Positions 25,793 through 36,785 of a stretch of 64,000 nt of DNA are shown here, one piece after another. Source of the DNA: Clusia tigrina. Lineage: Eukaryota > Arthropoda > Insecta > Diptera > Clusiidae. The translations under genes were made by a program, and so were the position numbers. The stretch covers positions 115,715,700 through 115,779,699 of the forward strand of contig OV050033.1 in the NCBI GenBank assembly GCA_920105625.2, read 5' to 3'. How positions within the stretch are numbered: the stretch's first letter is position 1; each line of letters opens with the position of its first letter. The notes beneath the pieces were generated by a model. That model searched no databases, was not told where the DNA came from, and saw nothing but the letters and a program-made list of their open reading frames with translations.

Positions 25793-28224
25793 CTTCAAAT
25801 GGCCCTAACTTCTATACGGTACGTCCTACACCTATTAAAGTTTGCAACATACAAATGCTTGTAGCTTTTTACTGGAGCGGCATAAACCTTGAAACTTTGT
25901 AACAATAAAGTACTCGAGCCTCTTGTCAATTTAAGCTATCGCTCAAAGGTATGCTACCCTTGAGTCCCAAATCAAACAGTGATAAAACTTCAAATGGCCC
26001 TAACTTCTATACGATATGTCCTACACCTATTAAAATTTGCAACATACAAATGCTTGTAACTTTTTACTGGAGCGTCATAAGACCTTGAAATTTTGTAACA
26101 ATAAAGTACTCGAGCCTCTTGTCAATTTAAGCTATCGCTCAAAGCTATGCTAACCTTGAGTCCCAAATCAAACATTGATAAAACTTCAAATGGCCCTAAC
26201 TTCTATACGGTACGTCCTACACCTATTAAAGTTTGCAACATACAAATGCTTGTAGCTTTTTACTTGAGCGTCATAAAACCTTGAAATTTTGTAACAATAA
26301 AGTACTCGAGCCTCTTGTCAATTTAAGCTATCGCTCAAAGCAATGCTACCCTGGAGTCCCAAATCAAACACTGATAAAACTTCAAATGGCCATTACTTCT
26401 ATACGGTACGTCCTACACCTATCAAAATTTGCAACATACAAATGCTTGTAACTTTTTACTGGAGCGTCATAAAACCTTGAAATTTTTAAACAATAAAGAT
26501 ACTCGAGCATCTTGTCAATTTAAGCTATCGCTCAAAGCTATGCTACCCTTGAGTCCCAAATCAAACACTGACAAAACTTCAAATGGCCCTAACTTCTATA
26601 CGGTACGTCCTAAACCTTGAAATTTTGTAACAATAAAGTACTCGAGCCTCTTGTCAATTTAAGCTCTCGCTCAAAGCTATGCTACCCTTAAGTCCCAAAT
26701 CAAACACTGATAAAACTTCAAATGGCCCTAACTTCTATACGGTACGTCCTATACCCATCAAAGTTTGCAATATACAAATGCTTGTAACTTTTTACTGGAG
26801 CGTCATAAAACCTTGAAATTTTGTAACAATAAAGTACTCGAGCCTCTTGTCAATTTAAGCTATCGCTCAAAGCTATGCTACCCTTGAGTCCCAAATCAAA
26901 CACTGATAAAACTTCAAATGGCCCTACCTTCTATACGGTACGTCCTACACCTATCAAAGTTTGCAACATACAAATGCTTGTAACTTTTTACTGGAGCGTC
27001 ATAAAACATTGAAATTTTGTAACAATAAAGTACTCGAGCCTCTTGTCAATTTAAGCTATCGCTCAAAGCAATGCTACCCTGGAGTCCCAAATCAAACACT
27101 GATAAAACTTCAAATGGCCCTAACTTCTATACGGTACGTCGTACACCTATCAAAATTTGCAACATACAAATGCTTGTAACTTTTTACTTGAGCGTCATAA
27201 AACCTTGAAATTTTGAAACAATAAAGTACTCGAGCATCTTGTCAATTTAAGCTATCGCTCAAAGCTATGCTACCCTTGAGTCCCAAATCAAACACTGACA
27301 AAACTTCAAATGGCCCTAACTTCTATACGGTACGTCCTAAACCTTGAAATTTTGTAACAATAAAGTACTTGAGCCTCTTGTCAATTTAAGCTCTCGCTCA
27401 AAGCTATGCTACCCTTAAGTCCCAAATCAAACACTGATAAAACTTCAAATGGCCCTAACTTCTATACGGTACGTCCTACACCTATTAAAGTTTGTAACAT
27501 ACAAATGCTTGTAGCTTTTTACTGGAGCGGCATAAACCTTGAAACTTTGTAACAATAAAGTACTCGAGCCTCTTGTCAATTTAAGCTATCGCTCAAAGGT
27601 ATGCTACCTTGAGTCCCAAATCAAACACTGATAAAACTTTAAATGGCCCTAACTTCTAAACGATATGTCCTACACCTATTAAAATTTGCAACATACAAAT
27701 TCATGTAACTTTTTACTGGAGCGTCGTAAAACCTTGAAATTTTGTAAAAACAAAGTACTCGAGCCTCTTATCAATTTAAGCTATCAGTCAAAGCTATACT
27801 ACCCTTGAGTCCCAAATCAAACACTGATTAAATTTCAAATGGCCCTAACTTCTATACGGTACATCCTACACCTATCAAAGTTTGCAACATACAAATGCAT
27901 GTAACTTTTTACTGGAGCGTCATAAAACCTTGAAATTTTGTAACAATAAAGTACTCGAGCCTCTTGTCAATTTAAGCTATCGCTCAAAGCTATGCTACCC
28001 TTGAGTCCCAAATCAAACATTGATAAAACTTCAAATGGCCCAAACTTCTATACGGTACGTCCTACACCTATTAAAGTTTGCAACATACAAATGCTTGTAG
28101 CTTTTTACTTGAGCGTCATAAAACCTTGAAATTTTGTAACAATAAAGTACTCGAGCCTCTTGTCAATTTAAGCTATCGCTCAAAGCAATGCTACCCTGGA
28201 GTCCCAAATCAAACACTGATAAAA
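25793..28224 (+). repeat. 2433-bp tandem duplication, copy 2
   Basis: This repeats 23360-25595 almost base for base, including private tacgtcgtac (near 27137), gtacttgag (near 27366), ttctaaacg (near 27655) and ggcccaaac (28029). The monomer at 28029 lacks the ctctagtc change of its partner and ends instead with agcaatgctaccctggag. Confidence 0.88.
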
Positions 28225-29060
28225 CTTCAAATGGCCCTAACTTCTATACGGTACGTCCTACACCTATCAAAATTTGCAACATACAAATGCTTGTAACTTT
28301 TTACTGGAGCGTCATAAAACCTTGAAATTTTGAAACAATAAAGATACTCGAGCATCTTGTCAATTTAAGCTATCGCTCAAAGCTATGCTACCCTTGAGTC
28401 CCAAATCGAACACTGACAAAACTTCAAATGGCCCTAACTTCTATACGGTACGTCCTAAACCTTGAAATTTTGTAACAATAAAGTACTCGAGCCTCTTATC
28501 AATTTAAGCTATCGCTCAAAGCTATGCTACCCTTGAGTCCCAAATCAAACACTGATAAAACTTCAAATGGCCCTAACGTCCTACACCTATCAAAGTTTGC
28601 AACATACAAATGCTTGTAACTTTTTACTGGAGCGTCATAAAACCTTGAAATTTTGTAACAATAAAGTACTCGAGCCTCTTGTCAATTTAAGCTATCGCTC
28701 AAAGCAATGCTACCCTGGAGTCCCAAATCAAACACTGATAAAACTTCAAATGGCCCTAACTTCTATACGGTACGTCCTATACCCATCAAAGTTTGCAATA
28801 TACAAATGCTTGTAACTTTTTACTGGAGCGTCATAAAACCTTGAAATTTTGTAACAATAAAGTACTCGAGCCTCTTGTCAATTTAAGCTATCGCTCAAAG
28901 CAATGCTACCCTGGAGTCCCAAATCAAACACTGATAAAACTTCAAATGGCCCTAACTTCTATACGGTACGTCCTACACCTATCAAAATTTGCAACATACA
29001 AATGCTTGTAACTTTTTACTTGAGCGTCATAAAACCTTGAAATTTTGAAACAATAAAGTA
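28225..29060 (+). repeat. Array segment: start of a third copy of the 3980-bp block
   Basis: The run 28225-29274 matches 7137-8186 with a 21088-bp offset: agatact/gagcatc monomer, atcgaac, short monomer (28422), 13-bp-deleted monomer (28561), tatacccatc (28744), tacttgag (28940). After the next short monomer (29136) one whole 727-bp four-mer present in the other two copies is absent. Confidence 0.85.
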
Positions 29061-29800
29061 CTCGAGCATCTTGTCAATTTAAGCTATCGCTCAAAGCTAT
29101 GCTACACTTGAGTCCCAAATCAAACACTGACAAAACTTCAAATGGCCCTAACTTCTATACGGTACGTCCTAAACCTTGAAATTTTGTAACAATAAAGTAC
29201 TCGAGCCTCTTATCAATTTAAGCTATCGCTCAAAGCTATGCTACCCTTGACTCCCAAATCAAACACTGATAAAACTTCAAATGGCCCTAACTTCTCTACG
29301 GTACGTCCTACACCTATCAAAGTTTGCAACATACAAATGCTTGTAACATTTTACTGGAGCTTCATAAAACTTTGAAATTTTGTAACAATAAAGTACTCGA
29401 GCCTCTTATCAATTTAAGCTATCAGTCAAAGCTATACTACCCTTGATCATCAAACACTGATTAAACTTCAAATGGCCCTAACTTCTATACGGTACGTCCT
29501 AAACCTTGAAATTTTGTAACAATAAAGTACTCGAGCCTCTTGTCAATTTAAGCTCTCGCTCAAAGCTATGCTACCCTTAAGTCCCAAATCAAACATTGAT
29601 AAAACTTCAAATGGCCCTAACTTCTATACGGTACGTCCTACACCTATTAAAGTTTGCAACATACAAATGCTTGTAACCTTTTACTGCAGCGTCATAAAAC
29701 CTGGAAATTTCGAAACAATAAAGTACTCGAGCCTCTTGTCAATTTAAGTTATCGCTCAAAGCTATGCTACCCTTGAGTCCCAAATCAAACACTGATAAAA

Positions 29801-30029
29801 CTTCAAATGGCCCTAACTTCTATACGGTACGTCCTAAACCTTGAAATGACCCTAACTTCTATACGGTACGTCCTACACCTATCAAAGTTTGCAACATACA
29901 AATGCTTGTGACTTTTTACGTCATAAAACCTTGAAATTTTGTAACAATAAAGTTCTCGAGCCTCTTGTCAATTTAAGCTATCGCTCAAAGCTATGCTACC
30001 CCTGAGTGCCAAATGAAACACTGATAAAA
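29801..30029 (+). repeat. Chimeric 229-bp insertion: 39-bp monomer stub plus 190-bp monomer
   Basis: A short-type monomer runs only 39 bp, to gtcctaaac, and then restarts as cttgaaatgaccctaac. The break joins cttgaaat at the end of a box B to cttcaaatg at a monomer start, which share 7 of 8 bases. The following monomer (29840) also lacks 6 bp of box B (tttttacgtcat for tttttactggagcgtcat). The two other copies of this block (near 5460 and 9440) do not have these 229 bp. An identical insertion is at 37526-37754. Confidence 0.88.
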
Positions 30030-33000
30030 CTTCAAATGGCCCTAACATCTATACGGTACGTCCTACACCTATCAAAGTATGCAACATACAAATGCTTGTA
30101 TCTTTTTACTGGAGCGTCATAAACCGTGAAACTTTGTAACAATAAAGTACTCGAGGCTCTTATCAATTTAAGCTATCAGTCAAAGCTATACTACCCTTGA
30201 GTCCCAAATCAAACACTGATTAAACTTCAAATGGCCCTAACTTCTATACGGTACGTCCTAAACCTTGAAATTTTGTAACAATAAAGTACTCGAGCCTCTT
30301 GTCATTTTAAGATATCGCTCAAAGCTATGCTACCCTTGAGTCACAAATCAAACACTGATATAACTTCAAATGACCCTAACTTCTATACGGTACGTCCTAC
30401 ACCTATCAAAGTTTGCAACATACAAATGCTTGTAACTATTTACTGGAGCGTCATAGAACCTAGAAATTTTGTAACAATAAAGTCCTCGAGCCTCTTGTCA
30501 ATTTAAGCTATCGCTCAAAGCTATGCTACCCCTGAGTGCCAAATCAAAGACTGATAAAGCTTCAAATGGCCCTAACTTCTATACGGTACGTCCTACACCT
30601 ATCAAAGTATGCAACATACAAATGCTTGTATCTTTTTACTGGAGCGTCATAAACCTTGAAATTTTGTAACAATAAAGTACTCGAGCCAATTGTCAATTTA
30701 AGCTATCGCTCAAAGCTATGCTACCCCTGAGTGCCAAATCAAACACTGATAAAACTTCAAATGGCCCTAACTTCTATACGGTACGTCCTACACCTATCAA
30801 AGTATGCAACATACAAATGCTTGTATCTTTTTACTGGAGCGTCATAAACCTTGAAATTTTGTAACAATAAAGTAATCGAGCCTCTTGTCAATTTAAGCTA
30901 TCGCTCAAAGCTATGCTACCCTTGAGTCCCAAATCAAACACTGATAAAACTTCAAATGGCCCTAACTTCTATACGGTACGTCCTACACCTATCAAAGTAT
31001 GCAACATACAAATGCTTGTATCTTTTTACTGGAGCGTCATAAACCTTGAAATTTTGTAACAATAAAATAATCGAGCCTCTTGTCAATTTAAGCTATCGCT
31101 CAAAGCTATGCTACCCTTGAGTCCCAAATCAAACACTGATAAAACTTCAAATGGCCCTAACTACTATACGGTACGTCTTACACCTATCAAAGTTTGCAAC
31201 ATAGAAATGCTTGTAACTTTTTACTGGAGCGTCATAAAACATTGAAATTTTGTAACAATAAAGTTCTCGAGCCTCTTGTCAATTTAAGCTATCGCTCAAA
31301 GCTATACTACCCCTGAGTGCCAAATCAAACACTGATAAAACTTCAAGTGGCCCTAACTTCTATACGGTACGTCCTACACCTATCAAAGTATGCAACATAC
31401 AAATGCTTGTATCTTTTTACTGGAGCGTCATAAACCTTGAAATTTTGTAACAATAAAGTACTCGAGCCTCTTGTCAATTTTAGCTATCGCTCAAAGCTAT
31501 GCTACCCTTAAGTCCCAAATCAAACACTGATAAAACTTCAAATGGCCCTAACTTCTATACGATACGTCCTACACCTATCAAAGTTTGCAACATACAAATG
31601 CTTGTACCTTGAAATTTTGTAACAATAAAGTACTCGAGCCTCTTGTCAATTTAAGCTATCGCTCAAAGCTGTGCTACCCTTGAGTCCCAAATCAAACACT
31701 GATAAAACTTCAAATGGCCCTAACTTCTATACGGTATGTCCTACACCTATCAAAGTATTCAACATACAAATGCTTGTATCTTTTTACTGGAGCGTCATAA
31801 ACCTTGAAATTTTGTAACAATAAAGAACTCGAGCCTCTTGTCAATTTAAGCTATCGCTCAAAGCTATGCTACCCTTGAGTCCCTAAACAAACACTGATAA
31901 AACTTCAAATGGCCATTACTTCTATACGGTACGTCCTACACCTATCAAAGTTTGCAACATACAAATGCTTGTAACTTTTTACTGGAGCGTCGTAAAACCT
32001 TAAAATTTTGTAACAATAAAGTACTCGAGCCTCTTGTCAATTTAAGCTATCGCTCAAAGCTATGCTACCCTTGAGTCCCAAATCAAAGACTGATGAAACT
32101 TCAAATGACCCTAACTTCTATACGGTACGTCCTACACCTATCAAAGTTTGCAACATACAAATGCTTGTAACTTTTTACTGGAGCGTCATAAAACCTTGAA
32201 ATTTTGTAACAATAAATTACTCGAGCCTCTTGTCAATTTAAGCTATCACACAAAGCTATGCTACCCTTGGATCCCAAATCAAACACTGATAAAACTTCAA
32301 ATGGCCCACACTTCTATACGGTACGTCCTACACCTATCCAAGTTTGCAACATACAAATGCTTGTAAGTTTTTACTGGAGCTTCATAAAACCTTGAAATTT
32401 TGTAACAATAAAGTTCTCGAGCCTCTTATCAATTTAAGCTATCGCTCAAGGCTATGCTACCCCTGAGTGCCAAATCAAACACTGATAAAACTTCAAATGG
32501 CCCTAACTTCTATACGGTACGTCCTACACCTATCAAAGTATGCAACATACAAATGCTTGTAACTTTTTACTGGAGCGTCATAAACCTTGAAATTTTGTAA
32601 CAATAAAGTACTCGAGCCTCTTGTCAATTTAAGCTATCGCTCAAAGCTTTGCCACCCTTGAGTCCCAAATCAAACACTGATAAAACTTCAAATGGCCCTA
32701 ACTTCTATACGGTACGTCCTACACCTATTAAAGTTTGCAACATACAAATGCTTGTAGCTTCTTACTGGAGCGTCATAAAACCTTGAAATTTTGTAACAAT
32801 ATAGTACTCGAGCCTCTTGTCAATTTAAGCTATCGCTCAAAGCAATGCTACCCTTGAGTCCCAAATAAGACACTGATAAAACTTCAAATGGCCCTAACTT
32901 CTATACGGTACGTCCTACACCTATCAAAGTTTGCAACATACAAATGCTTGTAACTTTTTACTGGAGCGTCATAAAACCTTGAAATTTTGTAACGATAAAG

Positions 33001-33600
33001 CACTCGAGCATCTGGTCAATTTAAGCTATCGCTCAAAGCTATGCTACCCTTGAGTCCCAAATCAAACACTGATAAAACTTCAAATGGCCCTAACTTCTAT
33101 ACGGTACGTCCTAAACCTTGAAATTTTGTAACAATAAAGTACTCGAGCCTCTTGTCAATTTAAGCTCTCGCTCAAAGCTATGCTACCAAATCAAACACTG
33201 ATAAAACTTCAAATGGCCCTAACTTCTATACGGTACGTCCTACACCTATTAAAGTTTGCAACATACAAATGCTTGTAGCTTTAACTGGAGCGGCATAAAC
33301 CTTGAAATTTTGTAACAATAAAGTACTCGAGCCTCTTGTCAATTTAAGCTATCGCTCAAAGGTATGCTACCCTTGAGTCCCAAATCAAACACTGATAAAA
33401 CTTCAAATGGCCCTAAATTCTATACGATACGTCCTACACCTATTAAAATTTGCAACATACAAATGCATGTAACTTTTTACTGGAGCGTCGTAAAACCTTG
33501 AAATTTTGTAACAATAAAGTTCTCGAGCCTCTTATCAATTTAAGCTATCAGTCAAAGCTATACTACCCTTGAGTCCCAAATCAAACACTGATTAAACTTC

Positions 33601-33656
33601 AAATGGCCCTAACTTCTATACGGTACATCCTACACCTATCAAAGTTTGCAACATAC
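33601..33656 (+). repeat. Internal sub-repeat, box A
   Basis: Box A starts aaatggccctaactt and ends just before the aaatgc of box B. Aligned to box B without gaps it matches at 33 of 52 positions. The strongest blocks are aaatg, taactt, gg, cgtc, ta, aaa, tttg and aac. This indicates an ancient duplication within the monomer with a 56-bp offset. Box A is also where many class-defining differences lie, such as tatcaaagtttg, tattaaagtttg, tatcaaaatttg, tatcaaagtatg and tatacccatc. Confidence 0.85.
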
Positions 33657-33708
33657 AAATGCTTGTAACTTTTTACTGGAGCGTCATAAAACCTTGAAAT
33701 TTTGTAAC
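33657..33708 (+). repeat. Internal sub-repeat, box B
   Basis: Box B starts aaatgcttgtaactttt and ends ttttgtaac. It is the partner of box A, with a 56-bp offset. It carries linked variants: gtaac, gtagc or gtatc near the start; tactgg or tacttg; and cgtcataaaacc, cgtcataaacc, cgtcgtaaaacc or gcggcataaacc. The 195-bp monomer class is defined by the shorter A run here. Part of the box is missing in the 172-bp monomers, and most of it in the 139-bp ones. Confidence 0.85.
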
Positions 33709-33792
33709 AATAAAGTACTCGAGCCTCTTGTCAATTTAAGCTATCGCTCAAAGCTATGCTACCCTTGAGTCCCAAATCAAACATTGATAAAA
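33709..33792 (+). repeat. Monomer part C with AATAAA, XhoI site and duplicated heptamer
   Basis: This 84-bp part does not align with boxes A and B by eye. It starts with aataaag, then CTCGAG, then cctcttgtcaattt. Two copies of aagctat (33738-33744 and 33751-33757) lie 13 bp apart, so there is a small direct repeat within C. Part C is kept in every length class. Its commonest variants are gagcatc for gagcctc, agcaatgctaccctggag for agctatgctacccttgag, and cccctgagtgcc for cccttgagtccc. Confidence 0.8.
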
Positions 33793-33988
33793 CTTCAAAT
33801 GGCCGTAACTTCTATACGGTACGTCCTACTCATATTAAAGTTTGCAACATACAAATGCTTGTAGCTTTTTACTTGAGCGTCATAAAACCTTGAAATTTTG
33901 TAACAATAAAGTACTCGAGCCTCTTGTCAATTTAAGCTATCGCTCAAAGCAATGCTACCCTGGAGTCCCAAATCAAACACTGATAAAA

Positions 33989-34178
33989 CTTCAAATGGCC
34001 CTAACTTCTATACGGTACACCTATCAAAATTTGCAACATACAAATGCTTGTAACTTTTTACTGGAGCGTCATAAAACCTTGAAATTTTGAAACAATAAAG
34101 ATACTCGAGCATCTTGTCAATTTAAGCTATCGCTCAAAGCTATGCTACCCTTGAGTCCCAAATCAAACACTGACAAAA
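33989..34178 (+). repeat. 190-bp monomer with a private 7-bp deletion
   Basis: Box A reads ggtacacctatc instead of ggtacgtcctacacctatc, a loss of 7 bp, and part C has the extra A of agatact. The partner monomers at 13399 and 44232 are full length (197 bp), so the deletion arose in this copy only, after duplication. Confidence 0.88.
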
Positions 34179-36785
34179 CTTCAAATGGCCCTAACTTCTA
34201 TACGGTACGTCCTAAACCTTGAAATTTTGTAACAATAAAGTACTCGAGCCTCTTGTCAATTTAAGCTCTCGCTCAAAGCTATGCTACCCTTAAGTCCCAA
34301 ATCAAACACTGATAAAACTTCAAATGGCCCTAACTTCTATACGGTACGTCCTATACCCATCAAAGTTTGCAACATACAAATGCTTGTAACTTTTTACTGG
34401 AGCGTCATAAAACCTTGAAATTTTGTAACAATAAAGTACTCGAGCCTCTTGTCAATTTAAGCTATCGCTCAAAGCTATGCTACCCTTGAGTCCCAAATCA
34501 AACACTGATAAAACTTCAAATGGCCCTACCTTCTATACGGTACGTCCTACACCTATCAAAGTTTCCGACATACAAATGCTTGTAACTTTTTACTGGAGCG
34601 TCATAAAACCTTGAAATTTTGTAACAAAAAAGTACTCGAGCCTCTTGTCAATTTAAGCTATCGCTCAAAGCAATGCTACCCTGGAGTCCCAAATCAAACA
34701 CTGATAAAACTTCAAATGGCCCTAACTTCTATACGGTACGTCCTACACCTATCAAAATTTGCAACATACAAATGCTTGTAACTTTTTACTTGAGCGTCAT
34801 AAAACCTTGAAATTTTCAAACAATAAAGTACTCGAGGATCTTGTCAATTTAAGCTATCGCTCAAAGCTATGCTACCCTTGAGTCCCAAATCAAACACTGA
34901 CAAAACTTCAAATGGCCCTAACTTCTATACGGTACGTCCTAAACCTTGAAATTTTGTAACAATAAAGTACTCGAGCCTCTTATCAATTTAAGCTATCGCT
35001 CAAAGCTATGCTACCCTTGAGTCCCAAATAAAACACTGATAAAACTTCAAATGGCCCTAACTTCTATACGGTACGTCCTACACCTATCATAGTTTGCAAC
35101 ATACAAATGCTTGTAACTTTTTACTGGAGCGTCATAAAACATTGAAATTTTGTAACAATAAAGTACTCGAGCCTCTTATCAATTTAAGCTATCAGTCAAA
35201 GCTATACTACCCTTGATCATCAAACACTGATTAAACTTTAAATGGCCCTAACTTCTATACGGTACGTCCTAAACCTTGAAATTTTGTAACAATAAAGTAC
35301 TCGAGCCTCTTGTCAAGTTAAGCTCTCGCTCAAAGCATTGCTACCCTTAAGTCCCAAATCAAACATTGATAAAACTTCAAATGGCCCTAACTTCTATACG
35401 GTACGTCCTACACCTATCAAAGTTTGCAACATACAAATGCTTGTAACTTTTTACTGGAGCGTCATAAAACCTTGAAATTTTGTAACAATAAAGTACTCGA
35501 GCCTCTTGTCAATTTAAGTTATCGCTCAAAGCTATGCTACCCTTGAGTCCCAAATCAAACACTGATAAAACTTCAAATGGCCCTAACTTCTATACGGTAC
35601 GTCCTACAACTATCAAAGTTTTCAACATACAAATGCTTGTAACTTTTTACTGGAGCGTCATAAAACCTTGAAATTTTGTAACAATAAAGTTCTCGAGCCT
35701 CTTGTCAATTTAAGCTATCGCTCAAAGCTATGCTACCCCTGAGTGCCAAATGAAATACTGATAAAACTTCGAATGGCCCTAACATCTATACGGTATGTCC
35801 TACACCTATCAAAGTATGCAACATACAAATGCTTGTATCTTTTTACTGGAGCGTCAGAAACCGTGAAATTTTGTAATAATAAAGTACTCGAGCCTCTTAT
35901 CAATTTAAGCTATCAGTCAAAGCTCTACTACCCTTGAGTCCCAAATCAAACACTGATTAAACTTCAAATGGCCCTAACTTCTATACGGTACGTCCTAAAC
36001 CTTGAAATTTTGTAACAATAAAGTTCTCGAGTCTCTTGTCAATTTAAGCTATCGCTCAATGCTATGCTACCCCTGAGTGCCAAATCAAGCACTGATAAAA
36101 CTTCAAATGGCCCTAACTTCTATACGGTACGTCCTACACCTATCAAAGTATGCAACATACAAATGCTTGTAACTTTTTACTGGAGCGTCATAAAGCTTGA
36201 AATTTTGTAACAATAAAGTACTCGAGCCTCTTGTCAATTTAAGCTATCGCTCAAAGCTATGCTACCCCTGAGTGCCAAATCAAACACTGATAAAACTTCA
36301 AGTGGCCCTAACTTCTATACGGTACGTCGTACACCTATCAAAGTATGCAACATACAAATGCTTGTATCTTTTTACTGGAGCGTCATAAACCTTGAAATTT
36401 TGTAACAATAAAGTACTCGAGCCTCTTGTCAATTTTAGCTATCGCTCAAAGCTATGCTACCCTTAAGTCCCAAAATCAAACACTGATAAAACTTCAAATG
36501 GCCCTAACTTCTATACGGTACGTCCTACACCTATCAAAGTTTGCAACATACAAATGCTTGTACCTTGAAATTTTGTAACAATAAAGTAATCGAGCCTCTT
36601 GTCAATTTAAGCTATCGCTCAAAGCTATGCTACCCTTGAGTCCCAAATGAAACACTGATGAAACTACAAATGGCCCTAACTTCTATACGGTACGTCCTAC
36701 ACCTATCAAAATTTGCAACATACAAATGCTTGTAACTTTTTACTGGAGCGTCATAAAACCTTGAAATTTTTAAACAATAAAGATA

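Larger units (their letters stand above)
33597..33792 (+). repeat. Representative 196-bp full-length monomer
   Basis: This copy differs from my by-eye consensus at only two bases (catcc for cgtcc, and cattg for cactg). In order it holds box A (+5 to +60), box B (+61 to +112) and part C (+113 to +196). Landmarks are the ggtac stretch in A, the ggagcgtc stretch in B, AATAAA at about +113 to +118, the XhoI site CTCGAG, and the duplicated aagctat heptamer in C. I placed the monomer start at cttcaaatgg by convention; in a tandem array any phase is equally valid. Confidence 0.93.
29061..36785 (+). repeat. Composite 7.7-kb unit, copy 1
   Basis: The left part (30030 to about 35375) follows 9440 to about 14790 with an offset of 20590 bp, reduced to 20583 after a 7-bp deletion near 34017. 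Upstream is a chimeric 229-bp insertion (29801-30029). The right part has monomers not seen before in the window: ttttcaac (35571), cttcgaatgg with aataataaag (35767), gagtctcttg with caatgctatg (35962), cataaagcttg (36101), tacgtcgtac (36296) and a 172-bp monomer with gtaatcgag (36492). The short form tgctacacttgag occurs at both ends (29101 and 36826) and sets the 7725-bp offset. Confidence 0.85.

Noticed and set aside
29801..29840. Insertion-sequence or transposon end at the broken monomer
   Set aside because: The break joins two parts of the same satellite through a short match; there are no terminal inverted repeats, target-site duplication or foreign sequence.
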